Part shown: positions 43,635-57,293 of the stretch, in pieces | Position numbering within the stretch: the stretch's first letter is position 1 | Layout of the letters: each line of letters opens with the position of its first letter | Assembly (NCBI RefSeq): GCF_000208865.1 | Contig: NC_018397.1 | Location: forward strand, 3,658,001 to 3,722,000 | Direction: 5' to 3' | Source of the DNA: Neospora caninum Liverpool | Taxonomy: Eukaryota > Apicomplexa > Conoidasida > Eucoccidiorida > Sarcocystidae | DNA: 64,000 bases | Position numbers and translations under genes: made by a program | Notes under the pieces: model-generated | What the model was told of the DNA's origin: nothing | The model's database searches: none | The model's input: the letters and a program-made list of their open reading frames with translations, nothing else

Positions 43635-46600
43635 ATGGATTTGTTCGCTTCCCAGTGCCATCCCTGGTGAGTTATTTTAACGGACGAATGAAGCTACGCA
43701 TGCGACTGCTCTAAATCATGCCTGGTAGACGGACGGACTTGCCTGTTTCGTCTCGAGTCAATCTGGTCACAGTGCGTTGAGGATCTCTGGTCTACGCAGA
43801 CGTAGACACACACAGCGGGACAGTCCTCCAGGTGCTCAAGGTGATCACCACTGTGTCACCAAGGTGCGCCTGCGTGTTTATATGCTTAGCTTTTCCGCCA
43901 GATAACACTCTCGTTGCTATCTCTGTTTTCTCCCTTCTTGCTTCCGCGTCTCCTCCATCTTTTTTTCTCTGTGCTTCTCTTTCCTTTTATCTCCAGGAGG
44001 GAGTATGCAGTGAATCCGGCGGGGAACCTCCGCTTTGATGCCTACGATTTGCCTCGCCATTTCCCCCTCGTTCACTACCGAGACCCTTCGAGTGCGCCAG
44101 CGCCTGTGGTGCCCCCAAGAGCCCCGTGGGTTCCTTACCCTCCTTTCTTGGCGTCTCAAGCTCACCCTCACGCGCGGCCCCCGCCTGCACCCTTGCCCGA
44201 AGAAGTGATACAGGCGCTCTTGTATGGGAAAAAAAGCACGGTGATTCCGTCCACTCGAGTGTACGCGACATTCATACACGGGTCCAGCTCGCCGCCGGAC
44301 AACCGCTACGTGTATCCGACTCGGCCGCGCCAGTCACACACGACCAGAGAGCTGCAATATGCGGTTTCGTTTTTTGAGAGACCGAGACTGCAGAGAGGGT
44401 CACTGCATCGGACTCGGAGAGCCTGGATGGTTCACGCCAGTTGGAAGCGCACCCTTGGCGCCCTCAGCATCATCATCGCTCTTGTTCTGCTGGGGGTAAA
44501 ATCCCGACCGCTCCGTCGTCGCATCGCACATTTCCTCCAGAAATTCAGACGGTGTGTCTGTCGGATCATAGCGGGCCGCGGGCGGTTGCCGCGTACTGGA
44601 TTACTGGCGCTCCCCGTGGCAACGGAGAATGATGCAGCAGACGGCCAAGCCACGGACGGGGAGCGTCCAGGGCTGCTGCACGATGTTGAAGGTGTTTCAT
44701 CCAGTTTCGAGGGAACAACGGATCCAAGCGAACATCGATCTACTCCGCCGAAGCGACAGGTCACGGCGAACGAACGAGGTGCTCGTACACCCGAAGCGCT
44801 CGCAAACGCCGGTGAAGAGCAAGATCGCCAGAGCCGCGCAGACGCTCCGGCGATTGCAATCGGCTCTCCCGTCCCGCGTCCACAGGCTTCTTCTGTCTCG
44901 TCCTCGAAAATGACAAAGTTTCCGCCGAACCAGCCAGGATCCAAATCGCACAGTTCAACGTGCAAGCCGCCACCAGGTAAACGTCCAGTGCTGGCGGAAG
45001 CGGGACGGGGAGAAGTCGAGGAGCCCGAGAAACCAAGGACTGCAGAAGGAACTGGTGAACATGGCGACCATGTGAAGCACCGCCCGCGATCGTTTTTCGA
45101 GAGATTTCCTTACTTCATTCCTTCGTCATCGGAAAACAGTGATGGGAACCGGAGCGACAGTCGACCGCTCGGCACGCGGCCGGAGACAGGCGGGAGTTGT
45201 GGGGCTCTCGCCATCTTAAGGAAAGGAAACAAGGCGATCTCTGCTTCCGCTTCTCTCCATGAAGCGCTGTGCGACTTGTCGATTCTGATTCAAGGAACAG
45301 AGCCTTCTACTTCTACAGAACCCGTAAACACAAGTATTCCCTTTTGCTTCAGTTTCCCGTCGCTCACGTCAGCCATGCATTCGTCGACAGACCTCGACAC
45401 GCCTCGGTTCTCAGGCGACGGACCTCTGGGAAGGGATGAGGAAGACCGAGAACAGCGAGGAGGGCGAGAGGGAACGGTGCGGGCTTCGGATTCGCTACCC
45501 TCGTTTTCTTCTTCGTCTCGAGATGGCGGTCACTTGCTCAACTCGGGCAAACGACGAAGGAGCCTGGCCGAAAGATTCCCTCGCGCCTTCGCGGCGCGAG
45601 CAGGGAGTTTCCACGGCGACGGGAGGCAAGGAAGTGCTTTACGGTGGGTGATCGCTTCCCGAGGTGAAGCCCAAGAAGACCTACGAAGAAGGCGACTCGG
45701 CGCGTCCTCTCTGAACACGCCAGAGACAAATTCAGCCACGGACAAATCCACAGTGCCTTCTTCAGTGGGAGGCGAGCGGTGGGCTCAGGGGAAAGAGACT
45801 CAAAATGACCGCAGGTCTTCTTCGACTGCATCGTCTTCGTCGGAATCTGCCTCCTCGAGTTCAAGTGCATGTACTCCGTCGTCTTCGCGCCCGCTCTCAC
45901 AGCCCCGCGCTTCGGCCTTTGCCCCGCCACCTGCGTCACGCCCCGCCATCGTTTTCACGTTTCTTCCTGCTCGTGTACGGTCACATCCAGAACGCGTCTT
46001 CTCTTCACTGCTTTCCTCATCCGCGTTGCTGGTTCGGAAATGGGTCCGAGCGCTGTTCCGAGGGAGATGGCCGCTCAATCGCCTTTTTCCAGAGGCAGGG
46101 GGAAGCGCGTTCGGTGAAGAGAGCCCAGAGCGTTGCGGCGACGAAACAGGAAAGAAGCAAACAATCCGCCACAGGGAGCAAAGAGAAGAGAGAGGTCGAG
46201 GCGAGGACTCGCAAGCGAGTCTGACTGCTCTATCGGGCAGGGAAATGGCGGCGAAGATGCGGGAGGCTTCTTTATGTCAGCAGTTTCTTCGCCTGCTGCG
46301 TCTGGCGTTGCCGAAGGAGAAACTGTGTTCCTCCGAGGGGTTCTATCTCGTGGTACTGCTCTCGACACTCATCAGTCGCACCTTCCTCTCCATCTGGATA
46401 GCGTCCGTGAACGGCCGCGTCGTGGAAGGCATCATCCGGCAAGACGGAAAAAAGTTCCTGCGAGGTCTGGGCCTCTTGGTGGCGTACGCGGTACCGGCAG
46501 CTCTGGTAAATGCGGCGATCCAGTTCTCCGAAAAGAGCTTGGGCGTTCTGCTTCGGAAGAACTTAACCGACACCCTGGTGAAGAAGTACCTCACGGGGCT

Positions 46601-48522
46601 TACGTTCTACCAGATGGTAAGAGGACCGGAGGCAACCCAAGAGGCAGACGGGAAGCGGAGCTCACGGAAGAGGGAGGAAAACCCACTTTGACTGCGTGGA
46701 GCAGAAAGCACGAGGTCGCTATATACCGCAAGTCCGTGCATCGCCGTCGCGTGTCTTTTCGCTTCGTGCGTCCTGTCTCTTTTCTGTGGAGTTCTCCTGC
46801 CTCTCTCTCTCTGGTGTCGGGCCTCTTTTCAGGTTGCGCTCGACGCGCGCGTGAACCACCCAGACGAGCTGCTGGCGAACACAACTGCCAGCTTTTGCAT
46901 GCTTGTCGCCTCGCTTTTCTCCTCGTTTCTCAAACCGACCGTGGACATCGTCTTCCTGACTCGGTCGATTCTTCGGCACCTCGGCGTGAAGGCGCCGCTG
47001 TTCCTCGGCCTGTGGTATCTCCTCACAGCGGGCGTCCTTCACTGGGCCTCTCCGCCGATTGGAAAGAAGACTGCAAGGATGCATGAATTAGATGCCAAGT
47101 ACCGAGGTGCGACCATGATTTGGAGGTTTTGTCGCTCTTAGCCCTTACTGCCTGTTTCCCCTTTTTTTTTCTCTACCCTTCTCAGCCCGTCACCGCGCTG
47201 TGTGTTTTTTTAAGCCTCAGCAGAATCCGCAGAGATAGGGTAACACTCTGAGCGTCTCACGCCCCCTTTTGCGTTCATAAGGGTGTCGTCTTCCTTTATC
47301 ACTTTGGGTTCCCTGTCTCTTCCTCCCCTGGCGTTTCCCCGCCCTCTCCTGTCTTTCCAGCGCTGCACTCGGACCTTCTTCAACACAGCGAAGAAATTGC
47401 TTTCTACGGCGGAGGCAAACCTGCGGCTCTGCGACTGCAACGCGCCTTCGACGCAGCCTGCGTGTATCGCCAGCACATTTTTTTCATTTACCACCTTCTT
47501 ATGGGGACTCTGGACATGCTCTTTGCCAAGCACATGTCAGTGGTCATGGGTTACGCGGTTGTGGCGCTTCCCGCGTTTCGAGAGAAACTCGAGGCTCTCT
47601 TGTCTCGGAGATCGGAGCCGCCGGCTTTGCTGGACATGACCGACTACGTTGAAGTCTTCACCGCGGCAGAACATGCGAAAAAAATCAGGCAAAAACGCTT
47701 CTCCGATGAAATGCAAAGTCGAGGCCTTCTCGCCAGAATCCCCAGCCGAGGAGACAAGAAGGAAGATATTGCACATGTAAGGCCAAGCAGGCGAACGGCC
47801 GAAACAAGGCAATGAAAAAGAAGCATCCCGTCGGGTTTTTGGTCTCTCGGTTTTAAGGTGATTCTGTTCTGCGACTGCCTCTCTTATGGACACGAAACCA
47901 AACGCACATTTCAGTCTTTGTGTTCCATCCCATTCCTCTAAAGGTCGTTTTGACTCTTCGCTCTTTCCGTAATTCCCCCCGCAACTGGCCTTTGCAGTTG
48001 TGACAGAATCCTCTAGGGAATTCACTTTGCCTCTTACCTGGGAGTTCCTCACCTTTTCGTCCGCACGGCTTCCTGTTCGCATTCCCGTTTTCAGGCGTAC
48101 GTTCGAAACAGCACTCTCCTCATCAACCTAGCGAAAGCCGTAGGTCGCATAGTGCTGGCCTACAAGGAGGTTCAGCAGCTCGGGGGATACACAGAACGGC
48201 TCTACGAATTTCTTCAGGTCGTTGAAGATCTGCAAAGAGGCGTCTATTGCCCAACCGTCGCTTTGAACCGTAAGAAGGAACCGAACCCGCAGAGAGGAAG
48301 CGGATGCCGCATCGTTTCTCAGACGTGCATATCCAAATAGAGCGTGATCGGTGGACATGTGATTGCTTACTTGTAGCGCGGCATCTACACTGAGCTGTAG
48401 TCCTTTCGAGTTGCATTCTCCCTTTGGTTCCCTTTTGCTGTTGATGTGACAAACCTTCTGGCTCCTGAACAATTATATATATATATATATATATGTAATT
48501 GTTTACGTACGTACAAATCATC

Positions 48523-48553
<31 letters not shown>

Positions 48554-48938
48554 GCACATGAATAATCGATACTTGATCCTCGTGGTGTATCCGGTCTCCC
48601 TGTGTTTTTGTTTCTGGCTTCAGAAGAGTCTAAAGGTAGAGAGGCCCACATACTTGCTTCTACAGGAAGGTTGGTAACGGAGAGCAACTCAAAGACAGTG
48701 GAATTCCGCAACGTGGCTGTCGTAACACCCGGTGGTCACGTGCTGCTTCAGAACCTCTCGTTCGCCATCCAAACCGGAAAAAACGTCTTTCTTTTGGGAC
48801 CCAACGGCTGCGGGAAAACCTCCCTGTTTCGGATTCTAGGTAACGCCTAGATATTGCGTACACGGGAAACGAAGGCCGCTCCCTTTCAGCGAATATACTA
48901 CATACATACATGCATATGTATATATATATATATATATA

Positions 48939-48975
<37 letters not shown>

Positions 48976-49032
48976 CCTTCTATATTGTTAGAGGTATGTA
49001 TATGTGTATATGACGGGATACATGCAGCTATA

Positions 49033-49068
<36 letters not shown>

Positions 49069-51936
49069 CGATTAACTATTTATCACCATCTGTGCGCGGA
49101 TATGCATGAATAGATTTACACCCTTTGCGTGTTGACATTTCTGGATGTTTTGCCTGCACTCTTTCTTTTCTCTGTCATGTTTGTGTCTTTGGCTGCGCTC
49201 CGATCGGTGCTGATCCGTTTGACAAAAAGGGGAGACATCCGAATGGTGTTTTTCCTTGTGCTCTTGTTCACCTGCGATAACTGGGACGATAACTGGGACG
49301 CGGGCCAAGGGAATCGCTTCGTGAGGTTTGTTCCGTTGCATCCTGAGTTGCTGTTGCATGCCGTTTACTTTGCCTTTTGTTTTGACTGGGTCAGGACACC
49401 CAGAGAGATCTCGTAGAAACGGCGACAAGCAGTTGCCGCTCGCTCTGCCGCGGTCTGTGCCTTTATATCGTTTCTTCGTCTTTCTGGTCTTATCTTCAGG
49501 TGGGCTTTGGCCTCTCGTAGAAGGCGAAGTCCGGAAACCCAAGGCCTCCAAGCTGTTCTACATCCCTCAAAGGCCTTACATGCCCGAAGGAACACTTCGC
49601 GATCAGGTACAGTTTTTTCTCTATGTCTTCTCTCGTTTTGTCTCCTCTTGTTCTTCGGCCGTGGTCTGCCTTCCGTCTCTTCCTCTCGCTTTCTTTGTGG
49701 GGCGTATCTCTCCGCATTCATTTCCCCTCTTTTTTCTCAGGTGATTTACCCTATGGCGTACGAGGACTACATGCAGAGAGAGGCGGAGAACGACGAACAG
49801 CTGGAGGTATTGCTGCGCCTGGTCGGCCTCGGCCACCTTCTTGAGAGATTTCCGGAAAAGTGGGAGACGTGGCGAGACTGGCACGACGTCCTCAGTGGCG
49901 GCGAGAAGCAGCGCATGGCCTTTGCGCGCCTTTTCTTTCACCAGTAAGCGAAAAGAGGCGAGACGAAACACGAAAAAGAGGCGAGAGAAAAAGAGGCGAG
50001 AGGAAAAGCGGCGAGGATGGAAACAGCCCACTGCGGGAACAAACAAGAAAACGACAAGAGGGTGCATGCTTCAGGAGGCTGAATATCCAAAGCAGAACCC
50101 GAGTTAAATCCACGAGGTGTCGGCTCTTCTGTATTCAATCAGACAGCAACTGGGAAAATCGACGCGCTACCGCTCCAGCACTGTGATGTCCTTCAGAAGC
50201 GTCTTTGGTTTCGAAAGCCAGGGTTTGTCTCCTATCACCCTGCATCTTGCCTCTTGAGTTTCTCTGGCGCCCTGAAGAACCCAGTTCTGTCGCACTGTTT
50301 CACTTTTTTCAGACCGGTTTTTGCCATCTTGGACGAGGCGACGAGTGCAGTGTCGGTGGACATGGAGAGCACTCTGTACCGTCTCTGCCGCGAGCGCCAC
50401 ATCACGTTGATCACGATTTCCCACAACTTGAGTTTGCTGAAATACCACGAGTCGCTGCTTCGAATCTCCCCCGCGACGGCTGAAGACGGCCACGGCCCCG
50501 CCGGACAGCAGTGGTCCTTCGAGCCGACAGAGGGTTTGCGGCGTCTGGACAGCTACTCCTTTCTGCTCAACGTTGCAGATGATACCGACGCGCCGAGTCG
50601 AAACGCGCGTTTGCGCGAGAAGAAACGAGAGGGCCGATACAGCCCAGCGGAGGCCAGAGCGCGAGTCAGGGGCCGCGCGTTGCGCGAGAGACGCTGTGAG
50701 GTCGGTAGCATCGAGCACGGCGACACGGCAGAAGGTGGAGGTTGGATCGAGAGGCTATCCGAACTCGCGAGTGAATCCGAGGGAAGGAGAGGAAGCGAAA
50801 GAGAGGTCGAAGCTCGAGGACAGCCTCCAGAAGAGAGGAGAAGCGACAGGGAGGAAGACGACACACCAGCAACCCGTCCACGTAAACAGAGGCTTCGTCG
50901 CGGAAACACCCGATCAACACGTCAGGTGCTTGCGCCCGTGCATGCAGGCGCTTCCTACGAAGCCTCGCCTTCGGCTTCCTCCTCCTCGGGGAGATATCCG
51001 GAGGCGATTGAGATTCAGGCGGGAGGTTCCGTGTCACCTGTCGAGACAGACGGCCCGAGTCACACGCCGGAAGTGGGCGTGTGTGGAACCGAGGGCGAAT
51101 GCGAGGGGTGGAGTCCATGCGGGGAGTCCGCGCGCGAAGAGCGGAGAAAAGAGACACGTTCGAGAGAAGCCCTACTAATTGAAGCCGACGCCGACGGAGA
51201 CGCGGTCGTCGTGATTCAAGAAAGCGTATCGGATCTCGAAGAAGAGGAGCTGGTCCGAGCCTGCTTCTTTCGCCTTCCGCGATCGGCGGCTGGCTCGGAC
51301 CTCTCCCACTCTCCAGAGGTCCTCAGTCGCCGCACCACGCGGTACCTTGCAGGAACTGAAGGCGCGGATCTGCCGCAAGCAAACGCGAACGGCAGCACAC
51401 AACCCGAGACTTGGCCGACTGTGGAAGGCAATCGAGACGCGCAGCGGCTGTCGGAGACTGCGCATCCTTCTTTCAAATCCATAGAAGCGGAGCCGACCAG
51501 CGACCGCGGGTTTTGGGGGGTTCCAAATGCACCGGAGGTATCGCCGCTCCTCCTTGCGGCGGCCCAGATCGTGGCTGAAACGGACTTTTCTGTCGTGAAG
51601 AGCGGAGAGACCGGCGGCGCCGACGAGGTGGGCACGGCGCGGAAATCTTCAGAGGAAAGACAAGCACGGTTGTTTCCTCCGTTCTTCACTACCGCTCCCT
51701 CGTGTTCGTCGTCGACTCCACCTTGTCGGGGCGACTCGGTTTGTACTCGGAGAAGACACAGCGGCCCCGCCGAGGGACGGCTGCCGCTCTCAGCGGCACG
51801 TATCGGCGCGGCGGCAGCCGAAGCGACGGTGATGTGTCTGAAGCAGGCGAGAGAAAAACAGAAAAAACTCGAAGAAGGCGGACACAACGTTAGCTGGAAA
51901 GGCGACCAGTGCCACCCGGATCGAAGGAATGCCTAG
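43635..51936 (+). CDS. ABCD-family (peroxisomal acyl-CoA transporter type) ABC half-transporter
   Basis: Nine exons: 43635-43666, 43997-46616, 46833-47106, 47361-47776, 48095-48269, 48624-48839, 49500-49606, 49741-49943, 50313-51936; 1,888 residues. ABCD proteins import fatty acids or acyl-CoA into peroxisomes. The tiny first exon ([10 protein letters not shown]) is inferred from its ATG context and matching phase; the other exons are firm. The membrane domain shows [29 protein letters not shown] and the [10 protein letters not shown] (EAA-like) signature characteristic of ABCD. The nucleotide-binding domain has Walker A GPNGCGKT (1231-1238), [20 protein letters not shown] (near-diagnostic of ABCD), signature LSGGEKQR (1331-1338), Walker B ILDEAT (D1355/E1356) and the switch His at 1385. 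An N-terminal extension of over 700 residues includes a hydrophobic helix near [18 protein letters not shown]-terminal tail of about 470 residues is charged and disordered. Known ABCD half-transporters are about 650-750 residues and dimerise. Confidence 0.9.
48474..48549. repeat. Two (TA)n tracts in ABC intron 5
   Basis: TA runs at 48474-48494 and 48523-48549 within the intron 48270-48623. Confidence 0.95.
48917..49064. repeat. (TA)n tracts in ABC intron 6
   Basis: TA runs at 48917-48971 (one TC interruption) and 49035-49064 within the intron 48840-49499, which interrupts the coding region just after Walker A. Confidence 0.95.
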
Positions 51937-52824
51937 AAGAAGGACAGAAGGGAAGCTGAGGGAGAGCGTGGGAGAACATCTCGGAGGAGCTGTGCGACGT
52001 TATTTAGATTCTTGCTTTCTATCAAGCGCAGGAGACGAAGACAAAGTTGCGGGGGGTCCTCCCTGGTTCCAGCGCTACACACAGGCTTGGTTGGCCGAAT
52101 TGGAAACGACCTCGAAGCCAGGGCGGAGTCCTTTCTCTAATTTCACCTTCCTGTCATTTCTATGAACTGCAGCAGAGGCTCGTGGCTGCTCGCTGTGCTC
52201 CGTAGCGCGTTCTTCATAACTGCCTATGGAAAAAGGAAGTTCTCAAGTGCTTTATTCACGTCTCGCCAGCAGACGCAAGTGCAAACGCACACTCTCCACG
52301 CGTGAGTCACTGCATACGATCCAGCTAAATACTCCTTTTAGGCATGCATATGACCGTAACTCGCCTTGCACGCGTGCACGTTCCCCTATTCTCTGCGACG
52401 AACCAGCGGCTTTTGGCAAACCCTTTAACTCTTAGAACTTTGAGAGGCGGTCCCAGAAGCCAGCGTTGAGTGCATGCGATCTTCAGAGGACCCCGCTGAA
52501 AAGCATTAAGGTTCGCGTTCGCGAGCTAACTGCAACAAAACGCCGTGCATGCATTTCAGTCTGCATGCGAAGCACCAACTGGAGAGGCACATATACGTCA
52601 ACGAACACAACCTCCGGGCCGCAATCGACTTCACGTGGAAACAAACCTTGAATAATCAACTGAAATAAAACTTTACCAGAAATCGTTTCTGCTTCGGTTC
52701 TTTCGGAAAACAAACTACTGAAAAAAACACTCCCACCGTGACAGGTCCTCGTTTCGCACAGAAGTAAATACTTGCATAGGCAAAAATATACCCACACATA
52801 TATATAAAGACACGCAAACACAAG

Positions 52825-52860
<36 letters not shown>

Positions 52861-53490
52861 TACATAGATATGGGTAGACATATTGGTACATGCATGCACG
52901 AAGCATTTTCAAATCTGCGCAGAGGACAAGGGGGGGAGAGGGTTTGGATGCCGGCTTTGTCTCTTTGTCTCCTTCCTGTGTTTGCTTGAGCAAGCAGCCA
53001 CTTTGCTCCCTTGCATATGATTCTTGGAGATAGAGAGACAAATCCCATCGATTGCTGCGTACTGATCACGGAAAACAGCTCAGCGCTTGGCAGGGATCCT
53101 ATAGCAGAGAGACGAACATGTGCGTGCTTCTTATCGTCTATGCCCGCACAACACGGCAATCGAGACTTCTTCCAGCCCCCTAGGAGCGTTCGCTTCCGCC
53201 TCTCCTTTTGTTCTGCTCGTTGCCCTTCCTGATTCTCCTTTCACCCTCAGACAGACTCACAGAACGCGAGTGTCGAAGAAATGTCTCATCTGCATTTTCT
53301 CCTCCCCGCGTTCTTCTCACACTCATGTAGGAGCTTTCTCCACTCGTCTTCCCCCCTTTTCCTCCGTTTCAACCGACCCGAGGTTTGTATGTGGAGAGTT
53401 CGATACCCGCATGCGTCCTTCTTCTCTCTCCCCTTGTCTTCCTCTCTCCCCTTGTCTTTCTATCTCTCTCGTTTGCTTCCTCTGACCGTT
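51937..53490. other. Convergent spacer between the ABC transporter and symporter 3' ends
   Basis: About 1.55 kb containing the 3' regions of two convergent genes, a (TA)n tract at 52829-52858 and a pyrimidine-rich stretch at about 53290-53500. No gene recognised. Confidence 0.55.
52829..52858. repeat. (TA)n in convergent spacer
   Basis: About fifteen TA units. Confidence 0.95.
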
Positions 53491-56400
53491 TCACTGCCTT
53501 GTCTCTGCCAGGGTGTTGCTCCCCGGATTCATCTCTGAGACTCCTGCATGGACATCCAAGGCCGGCTTCCCGATTAGGCACTGGGAGGGCCAGCGAGAGT
53601 CGGAGTTCCACTCCTTCAGATCCTCCGCAATTCCGCCCTCCACTGGACCGCCCTCGGCGCCTGCCTCTGCGCGCCACGTACCCGCTGCTGGTCGCCGGCT
53701 GCCTGGTCTCGGCCCAGCTGCATGCGGCGAGACAGGCCTCCCCATGAGGACGATTTCTGTGGTTCTTCCTGCGGCTTCTACCCTCGTGCTGTCCGCGTCT
53801 GCGTGCTTCCGATCCAGGCGGTCGTTCATCCGCTTTCGAACCGACTTGGCGAGCATCACGAGAGGAATCGGAAAGACCGTGCCGATGGCGAAGAGCCAAC
53901 CAAGGAGAAGACTCCAGTCGGGCCAGCCTTCGGCATACCTCCACCCGCGACACGAAGGACCGCGGAACTCCGCCGCGCATGTGCAGAGCCCCGTGCTTGC
54001 GTTGCATGCACCGTGTCCCTCTTCCGCGTTGCAGTTTTCTGGGCACCAGATCTCCGTCTCTGAGGACAACCGAGAGCTGCAGTCCAAGCCGCCCCATCCT
54101 GGGAGACAAAAACACATGCTGAAGTCGATGCACTCAGAGGAGGACGAGGAATCGGAATCAGACGCGAGATAAGACCGAGCAGCAGGAGCGGACGAGGGAG
54201 AAGCAGGAGCGGACGAGGGAGAAGTAGGAGGGGACGAGGGAGAAGACTTGGATGGTGCGGAAGAAGGTATCCGCTCAAGGAAGGAAGACGGCGAAGATAG
54301 AGAGACGGAAGAAAGAGACGCCGAGTAGGCAGGAAGTTCTCCAGAAGCCGCCAGGCGCCTGTTTTGTTTGTGAGCTTGCGAGGACACCAACACCTTCTGT
54401 GAAAGACCAAGCCTAGTCTGTGCATCTGGCGTATGTTCAATTGTCCTCCCTTCTTCCTCTTCATCGGCGCCTTCCTCACTGGTTAACCGCCGTGCCTCTT
54501 GTTCCTGGGACCGGCCGCTTTCTCTCGCCAGAGAAATCTCACCTCCAGAGAAACTGGAATTCTCCTCGGAAGAAGGCTGCGATGACGCAGATTGCGACGG
54601 GGAAGGGGGAGAAGAAGAAGAGGGAGAGGAAGAAGAAGAGGGAGAGGAAGAAGAAGAAGAGGGAGAAGAAGAAGAAGAGGGAGAGGAAGAAGAAGAGGGA
54701 GAAGAAGAAGAGGGAGAGGAAGAAGAGGGAGAGGAAGAAGAGGGAGAGGAAGAAGAAGAGGGAGAAGAAGAGGGAGAGGAAGAAGAGGGAGAGGAAGAAG
54801 AGGGAGAGGAAGAAGGGGGAGAAGACGAGCGAGAGAGCGACGGGGAAGAGGTTGAACCGGGCAAAGAGGCTGAAGACTCGACTGAGGAATCGTCATGCTG
54901 GGGTGACGAGGAGGCTGAAGAGCCGCCCTTCTCTGAGGGGCAATTTCCAGAGAAGCAGTTCTTTCCCGCCTCGAGATTTCTTCCGTCTCTCGCATCTGTC
55001 CTGGCACCTGTCGCCTTGCCCGGTTCCCGCTTCGCGTCAGGATCGTGCGCTGGGGCTGCCGGGTTCCCCTGCGCTTCCAGGTCCGCTCCACCGATCTGGT
55101 GTGGATCATCGCCCTTGTTCTCGTCTCCTGCTGTCTCCCTCTCTGTCGCCGCGAGCGCGAAGCGGGAGATCTCTTCGCCACACAACACACATTTTCCGTG
55201 GCCATTGCATGCGACGGGGCTGCCTAGACACCCGCGCCCCCTGTCGCTGCGCTGTTTCTGGCCGAGGCCAGCATGCGGGGAGGACGGGGAGGCGAACCAG
55301 TGCACGCCGCAGAGAGTGAGGAGAAGGAGCAGAACTGGTAGGAAGACAGTGAAGTAGCGCCGCATGTGGGGCGAGGAAACGAGGAAGAGGGAAAACACGT
55401 CCAGCTTCGCATTCCTTCTCCGGCGCCTTCGATCGTCTTCAGTCTGCCCGGGGTACGGAGAAGAGGGAGGACAGGCACACACGTCTTGCGCGTACCGTGG
55501 CGACAGAGGGTGAGGAGGAAGGTTCGAAGAAGCGTTCACACCCCAGAGAGACGCCTGCATAGCGGAAGCAGACGCGTCCTCCTGTGAGGACGGAAGAGCA
55601 TTTGGAGGCAGAGACCGGTTTCCGACATCTCTCTGTCCTGTTTCTCTGCGTTCCTGCTCGGGGCGAAGCAGCCGAGGCGCGTCGCCTAGAGCAGGAGTTG
55701 GGCACGAAGGCGAAGCAGCGGGGCGAGGAGGCGCCGGACTGTCCGGCAGCGGCGCGTCTGCGAGGACACTCGAGAGCTGCGGGGCGAGAGTCTGGATGTC
55801 GTAATGCAGGACGACTGCAAGAACTTCGCACAGAGCAACGAGACACAGCGACACAGTTCCGGCGAAGGTGTCGAGCAGATCCACCCAGTAGATGCCGACC
55901 GGGGAGACGAAGACGATGCCGAGGAGGAAGAGAAACACCGAGAGAAGCAGAGCGAGGACCGTCTTGGGCAAGGCGCGAAAGAGCGAGGCTTCAATCCACG
56001 CCGTCATGATCACCTCGAGCATCGCGAACTGGCTGTTCAAGCCCAGGCAGACAAAGAGAGAAAAGAAGCACACCGAAAAGAAGGCAGCCCCAGGCAGCGT
56101 GCCGAGCGCGAACGGGTAGGCCACGAAGACCACACCGCTCCCCACTCGCGCGACCTGAAAACAGGAGAAAAGAGGGAAATGGGGAAGTCGAAAACGGAGA
56201 CGCGAGAGCGAGAAAAACCGAGGAGGAACGAGAAACAAACGTGGAAGGGCCGAAGGAGAGAGGAGACTGAAAGCAAAACGTGGCAACGCGGCAAACAAGG
56301 CAACCATAGTCACAGCTGTCTCCATCGAGCTGTAGGTTGAAAGAACCAGAGAGAAGAGAGACACGGAGACAGAGACAGAGAAAAGTAGCAAAGGAGAGAG

Positions 56401-56974
56401 AAACGTGTGGAAGAAAAGAGACGGAAGGCGGAACAACCCTGCAGACCAGCGTGTGCAGCGCTGTCAGGTGGTTTTCAACAGCGAAAATGCCCACACGGCT
56501 CGCCGATAAGCGCTTTAACGACAGAGCATGCGCGATTGTTTCGCCTGTCTACACGGCCGCACCTCGTCTACGGGCTGCCCAGACACCTGGGCCATGTGGC
56601 CAATGACGGCGAAGACTCCCAGGCCAGCTAGGAAAGCAGTCACTGCACTGATGCTCGTCACCACGATGGCGTCCGTGACAAAGTTGTTCTTCACTGAATT
56701 AAAGGACGCGTAGTTCACCAGTGAACCCCAGGCAATGCCGAGGCTGAAGAAAACTTGCGAACCTGCGACTGCCCACGTGCGAGGCTCCAGAAGCAACTGC
56801 CACTGGGGGGTGAAGTAGTACGAAAGCCCCAGACCTGGACGCGCACGAGAAGAATCAAACGGGGAAAGCAACGGGAAAACGCTGGTGATTTCCATCTGAT
56901 CGTGACCCCAAACACAGCCGCTCAACTCTACGTATCTACATATACATCTACATATATGCTTATATATGCACGCG

Positions 56975-57017
<43 letters not shown>

Positions 57018-57252
57018 GAAGATAGTCTCAGATGTACATGAGCATATACAGGTTCAAAACTTCAATCATGCAGATATACATATATATGTATACATATGTT
57101 CGATTCTGCACGTTTTGGGTTACAACATAGAACTGGACTCCAGAGTGCGATCTGGTCTCACATTCTCGTAAATGCCGATTTGGAGGTTTCAAAAACTTCT
57201 TGTCTCTAAAACCAGACGAAAAACGTTCAGGAACAACGCCCATCAATCACAG

Positions 57253-57293
<41 letters not shown>

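Noticed and set aside
54420..55319. 299-codon plus-strand frame with Lys/Arg/Glu repeats
   Set aside because: Antisense of the symporter Ser/Pro repeat; an artefact of the GAA/GAG-rich complement.
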